Positions 51,163-54,024 of a DNA stretch of 54,024 nucleotides are shown here, in pieces. Position numbers and translations under genes: made by a program. Within the stretch, counting starts at the first letter, position 1. Each line of letters starts with the position of its first letter. The notes beneath the pieces are model-generated. The model searched no databases, was not told where the DNA came from, and worked only from the letters and a program-made list of their open reading frames with translations. The DNA comes from Bacteroidaceae bacterium (GTDB lineage: Bacteria > Bacteroidota > Bacteroidia > Bacteroidales > Bacteroidaceae), in NCBI GenBank assembly GCA_017521285.1, contig JAFXDG010000122.1, forward strand, positions 1-54,024. Direction: 5' to 3'.

Positions 51163-51210
51163 TGTCCGAAAACGGACACTCTGTCCACTTTTGGCGGGCA
51201 CAGGCGGACA
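51163..51210 (-). promoter_or_regulatory. probable enhancer sites for NtrC-type activator
   Basis: TGTCCGAAAACGGACA (51163-51178) is a perfect palindrome. Further half-sites TGTCC (51182-51186) and CGGACA (51205-51210) follow. The palindrome centre is about 80 bp upstream of the inferred start, a normal position for an enhancer-binding protein dimer. Confidence 0.75.
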
Positions 51211-51320
51211 GCAGATAAAATGAAGACTTGCCGGGTTGAGTGTGGCGAATCCCATTTTGGCTAAAATTTTCACAAAAACAGCCACAATAATCATAAAGAG
51301 TGGCCTTCAATACAAATAAA

Positions 51321-51436
51321 AGTACCGAAAAATAACTTATCCCAAGCTTTGATTTACTTAAACCAATCTTTTGGACATCTAAACCAAGCCTTGAATTACC
51401 TATCCCAAGGTTGGGGATAAAGAATGTTTCGGTACT
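51321..51436. repeat. 21-bp tandem array with outer inverted repeat
   Basis: Four units begin at 51336, 51357, 51378 and 51399, each 21 bp, with the shared core TA..CCAA.C.TTG. Outer arms AGTACCGAAAAATAACTTAT (from 51321) and ATGTTTCGGTACT (to 51436) match 19 of 23 as inverts. The layout is the same as at 33461-33534 although the sequences differ. Confidence 0.8.
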
Positions 51437-51484
51437 TCTATGGAATTTGATTGCAGTTTGAATAGAAACGTTACTCTATTATAC

Positions 51485-51528
51485 AAAAAGCCAATCGCGT
51501 TTCTTGATTTTTGCGATTGGCTTTTTTT
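51485..51528 (-). terminator. rho-independent terminator
   Basis: AAAAAGCCAATCGC and GCGATTGGCTTTTTTT form a perfect 14-bp stem with a 14-nt loop. It lies just downstream of the M16 remnant on the minus strand, as its terminator would; no gene on the plus strand points at it. Confidence 0.9.
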
Positions 51529-51548
51529 GTATTGTCTGTTTTTTCTTC

Positions 51549-51785
51549 CTACGGATTCATCACCACCTCAACTGTGTGCTTCGAGCGGATGAGCTTGCGG
51601 GCCAGCCGCTGCACATCCTTGGGAGTGACCTGTTGCAGGGTTTCACCGTTCGTCAGCATGTCATCCGACTGGTAGCGCACGCGTTCGGTGAGGGCGGCCA
51701 TCCAGAAAGCATCGGTGGCGCGGTAGGCGGTGTGTTGCTTTTGCAGGTATTCCTTTGCTTTGTTGAACAGGTAGGTAGAAGGACC
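51549..51785 (-). pseudogene. C-terminal remnant of M16-family zinc peptidase
   Basis: Reads GPSTYLFNKAKEYLQKQ, then DAFWMAALTERVRYQSDDML and TPKDVQRLARKLIRSKHTVE to VVMNP and a stop. These are the last 78 residues typical of M16 (insulysin/PqqL-like) peptidases of Bacteroidota. No catalytic HxxEH part is present. It has no start codon of its own and is out of frame with the TauE fragment that precedes it. Confidence 0.85.
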
Positions 51786-51924
51786 CGAAAGTCATTGCCA
51801 GCAGCGGAACGGTAAGGATAGCCAGTCCCTGAACACCCGTCTTTGACATACCCACAAAGACGGCCATCACCGCCATCACCACCCACGACCACTCACTCTG
51901 TATATATGCCGAGAAATCCATCAT
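51784..51924 (-). pseudogene. N-terminal remnant of TauE/SafE-type sulfite exporter
   Basis: It starts MMDFSAYIQSEWSWVVMAVM and continues FVGMSKTGVQGLAILTVPLL AMTFG, the N-terminus of TauE/SafE membrane proteins. After about 47 residues the sequence switches to the end of an M16 peptidase gene. The chimeric reading continues about 40 codons out of frame. An internal deletion explains this best. Confidence 0.8.
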
Positions 51925-52051
51925 TCAAGTGCGTTCTGTATCCTTACTTTTTATTTTGCGGGCAAAATTACTAATTTCGACCAATAACGGTTATCTTCAC
52001 GCAAGGATTTAAGAGAAATTGTGACTTGACGACTGGCGGCGAGAACAGCCA

Positions 52052-52687
52052 TTAGTCGCCGCCATCAGGCAGGATATGCTCTTTGAGCACTAAAGACACC
52101 AGCGCCACCGTGTTTTTCACCCCAAACTTGGCCAACAGCCGCTTCCGATACCATTTCACGGTCTCCGTGCTGAGGTGCAGTCGGACGGCAATCTCAGGAT
52201 TAGAACAACCTTTGCAGACATAGCGGAGAATATGCTGTTCAGGAATGGTGAGTCGGACGGCCTGGCAGCCTGACTGTCGGATGATGTTTTCTACCTGAGG
52301 GCTGATGTAGCTCAGTCCTTTCCAAACTTGTTCTATGGCGGTGATAAGCTCGTCGATGGGGGCACTTTTCAGCACATAGCCATGAACGCCGCTATCCAGC
52401 ATCCGGCATATAACGCTATACTCGTCGTGGATGGTGACGGCCACCATCCTGACTTTCGGATACTCACTCGCCACCCATTGGCAAAAAGCCGCCGCGTCAC
52501 CGTCGGGCATCGAGATGTCAAGCAACAACACGTCCGGACAGCGTTGCACCATGAGAGCGCGACAATCGCTGAGCGTGGTGAGACAGCGGCTGACGTGAAC
52601 GGTTTCGCTACGGTTGACAGCTTCCGTCAGCCCTTCATTGAACATCGTGTGGTCGTCCACGATATATACATCTATCTTATATTTCAT
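52052..52687 (-). CDS. NarL/FixJ-type response regulator, 211 aa
   Basis: Receiver domain with Asp10-Asp11 (IVDDHTMFNE), phosphoacceptor Asp57 (LLLDISMPDGD) and VLKSAP; LuxR-type HTH near the C-terminus (LTIPEQHILRYVCKGCSNPE, then IAVRLHLSTETVKWYRKRL). Its ATG overlaps the kinase stop by 4 bp, so the two form one system. Target genes are not visible in the window. Confidence 0.95.
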   Translation of the reverse strand: MKYKIDVYIVDDHTMFNEGLTEAVNRSETVHVSRCLTTLSDCRALMVQRCPDVLLLDISMPDGDAAAFCQWVASEYPKVRMVAVTIHDEYSVICRMLDSGVHGYVLKSAPIDELITAIEQVWKGLSYISPQVENIIRQSGCQAVRLTIPEQHILRYVCKGCSNPEIAVRLHLSTETVKWYRKRLLAKFGVKNTVALVSLVLKEHILPDGGD

Positions 52688-54024
52688 AGCGGCAATGTTA
52701 TGTTGATTTCAGTTCCTCCGTTTTCGCTGGTGACTATTCGCAGCGTACCGTAGTAAGCCTGTATACGCTCGCGAATGTTCTGCAATCCCATGCCTTCGCC
52801 CTCGGCCATTCCTTTGCCATTGTCGCTGATGGTGAGAGTCACCTCGTGACTGTCCTGCAACAGTTGAAGGTCAATATGTGTGGCCTCGGCATACTTCAGA
52901 GCATTGTTCACCAGTTCGTAAGCACAGCGATAGAGCGTCAGTTCCCGCTCTTTGTTGAGTCGAATTTCACCGAATGTCTGAAATTCTGCTCCGGGGACGG
53001 AGCGCGCAAAGTCGCGAAGGGCTGACACCAGTCCCCCTCGCAACAACTCCTCAGGCATCAGATGGTGCGAGACGCGCCGCAGTTCGGTATGCGTCGTGTC
53101 AAGCAGCCGCAAAGTCTCGTCCTTGCTCGCGTTTCCCCCTATTTTCAGTCGGAGCAACGACAGCATACCGCCCAGCGAGTCGTGCAGCTCGCGAGCCAGG
53201 ATATGTCGCTCTTTCGCCTCCGTCTCTAACGCTACCTTGGCGGCCAGCAGTGCTTTCTGCCGACGGTGTGCCAGATGACGGTAGATGAACAGCACCGCTA
53301 ACAGCACTATCAGTCCGATGGCGGCAGCCAAGAGCCAGAGGTATAGTCCGCGCTCCTTGTCGAGAGCCGCAATCTGAGCCTCTTTCTTTTCAGTCTCATA
53401 GAGCACTTCCATCTGCGAGAGGCCGCTTTGGTAGTGGTCGGTGGCGTAGCGCGTCATCACCTCATATACCTTATTAATATATAGAGAGGCCTTGTCCTTC
53501 TGTCCCAACTGCGTATAGATTTCCGCCAGCATTTTGTAGCAGCTGGCGTCGGCAGTCGTCGCTAAGGAGTCAGGACGGATGGTCTGCAACGCATAGTCGA
53601 GTGCCTGCTGCCACTGTTTCTCTGCCATCGCCACCTCGCAGGCGGCGGCATAGACGTCGCTCTTGTCCTCGAAGCGCAGGCTGTCGGCCAGTGTGAGGGC
53701 TTCCTGGATGTACGTCTTGGCTGCCGTCAGGTTCTCGTGACCATTCATCATGTTCAGGCGCGTCATTGCGGCCAGCACCACGGGATAGTCCTCCGGCTCC
53801 TCCGTCCGATGGGGGTGATAGTAGGCGTAGCATTTCTCAGCCGTTGCTTTGGCCTGCTTGTAGTCGTCTTGTCGCGTGTAGACCTTGAAGAGCCCCTTGC
53901 GTGCTATCGCCATCATCAGCGAGTCGCCCGATGCCTCGCTCTTCTTGACGGCCATCAGGTAGTTGCGCTCGGCTTCCTGCAGGTTGCCCATCGTCAGGTA
54001 AAGTTCGCCAATGTTATGGTAGAG
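52684..54024 (-). CDS. TPR-containing sensor histidine kinase (partial, 5' end outside window)
   Basis: The reading frame is open to the end of the window (LYHNIGELYLTMGNLQEAERN), so the N-terminus is missing. Visible parts: TPR repeats, one span (LYLWLLAAAIGLIVLLAVLF), a HisKA_3 dimerisation domain with the phosphoacceptor His in ILARELHDSLGGMLSLLRLK, and an HATPase with NNALKYAEATHIDLQLLQ and ISDNGKGMAEGEGMGLQNIR. This matches the NarX/DesK-like kinases common in Bacteroidota. It is cotranscribed with the response regulator. Confidence 0.93.
   Translation of the reverse strand, partial: LYHNIGELYLTMGNLQEAERNYLMAVKKSEASGDSLMMAIARKGLFKVYTRQDDYKQAKATAEKCYAYYHPHRTEEPEDYPVVLAAMTRLNMMNGHENLTAAKTYIQEALTLADSLRFEDKSDVYAAACEVAMAEKQWQQALDYALQTIRPDSLATTADASCYKMLAEIYTQLGQKDKASLYINKVYEVMTRYATDHYQSGLSQMEVLYETEKKEAQIAALDKERGLYLWLLAAAIGLIVLLAVLFIYRHLAHRRQKALLAAKVALETEAKERHILARELHDSLGGMLSLLRLKIGGNASKDETLRLLDTTHTELRRVSHHLMPEELLRGGLVSALRDFARSVPGAEFQTFGEIRLNKERELTLYRCAYELVNNALKYAEATHIDLQLLQDSHEVTLTISDNGKGMAEGEGMGLQNIRERIQAYYGTLRIVTSENGGTEINITLPL

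Noticed and set aside
51661-51924. 87-aa chimeric protein as a real gene
   Set aside because: After the TauE part it reads the M16 gene in a wrong frame, giving a Pro/His/Arg-rich tail with no structure.

Overview
The window looks like chromosomal DNA of a gut-type Bacteroidota, most likely order Bacteroidales (Bacteroides, Phocaeicola or Prevotella relatives). Several signs agree. Several promoters carry the Bacteroidota -7 element TAnnTTTG. Families largely confined to this phylum are present (DUF4831, DUF4292, DUF4373, the roughly 800-residue double-module FtsX permeases, and an outer-membrane barrel with a carboxypeptidase-like N-terminal domain). Shine-Dalgarno sequences are weak or absent. 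No complete insertion sequence, prophage, CRISPR array or rRNA was found. One tRNA gene (Ser, CGA) is present.

Layout. 1-0.8 kb: remnant of a DUF4373 accessory locus plus two tiny ORFs. 1-8.5 kb, leftward: an orphan FtsX-type permease and an operon of a transglutaminase-like lipoprotein, two small lipoproteins and an O-antigen-ligase-like/TPR membrane protein. 8.5-11.2 kb: the most unusual part, with a LuxI/GNAT-fold acyltransferase divergent from a PAS-LuxR-type regulator and a nearby ThiF/E1-like adenylyltransferase. Seven near-identical 16-bp palindromes (TCACACTTTTGTGTGA type) sit at the promoters of these genes and of the transglutaminase operon. At the three leftward promoters the proximal palindrome lies 22-23 bp from a TAnnTTTG element. 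This has the architecture of a quorum-sensing-like regulon. 11.2-12.2 kb: gene-free DNA with 21/22-bp tandem arrays.

12.2-18 kb: outer-membrane barrel protein, DUF4831 protein and the bifunctional NAD(P)H-hydrate repair enzyme. 18-23.5 kb, rightward housekeeping run: adk, obgE, pgeF-like, a small basic protein, nitroreductase, DUF2520, kdsC, maf. 23.5-24 kb: low-molecular-weight tyrosine phosphatase directly behind tRNA-Ser. 24-32 kb: rsfS, ftsH, cdsA, dut, a TPR lipoprotein, a DUF4292 lipoprotein and an EnvC-like murein hydrolase activator, a compact cell-envelope run. 32-40.6 kb: M20 hydrolase, second orphan FtsX permease, RelE/ParE-type toxin-antitoxin pair, long-chain acyl-CoA ligase, SLC13/TrkA-C permease.

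40.8-51.1 kb, leftward: a complete tripartite ABC efflux operon (HlyD adaptor, two FtsX permeases, ATPase, TolC). It is followed by a YafQ-type toxin-antitoxin pair and an NtrC-type sigma-54 activator with its histidine kinase. Upstream of the adaptor are a textbook -24/-12 promoter and a perfect 16-bp palindrome suited to the activator, so this circuit can be read almost completely from the sequence. Its intergenic gaps are filled with palindromic repeats, some of which run into coding ends. 51.5-54 kb: a deletion junction joining the start of a TauE/SafE gene to the end of an M16 peptidase gene, then a NarL-type response regulator and a TPR histidine kinase that runs off the window.
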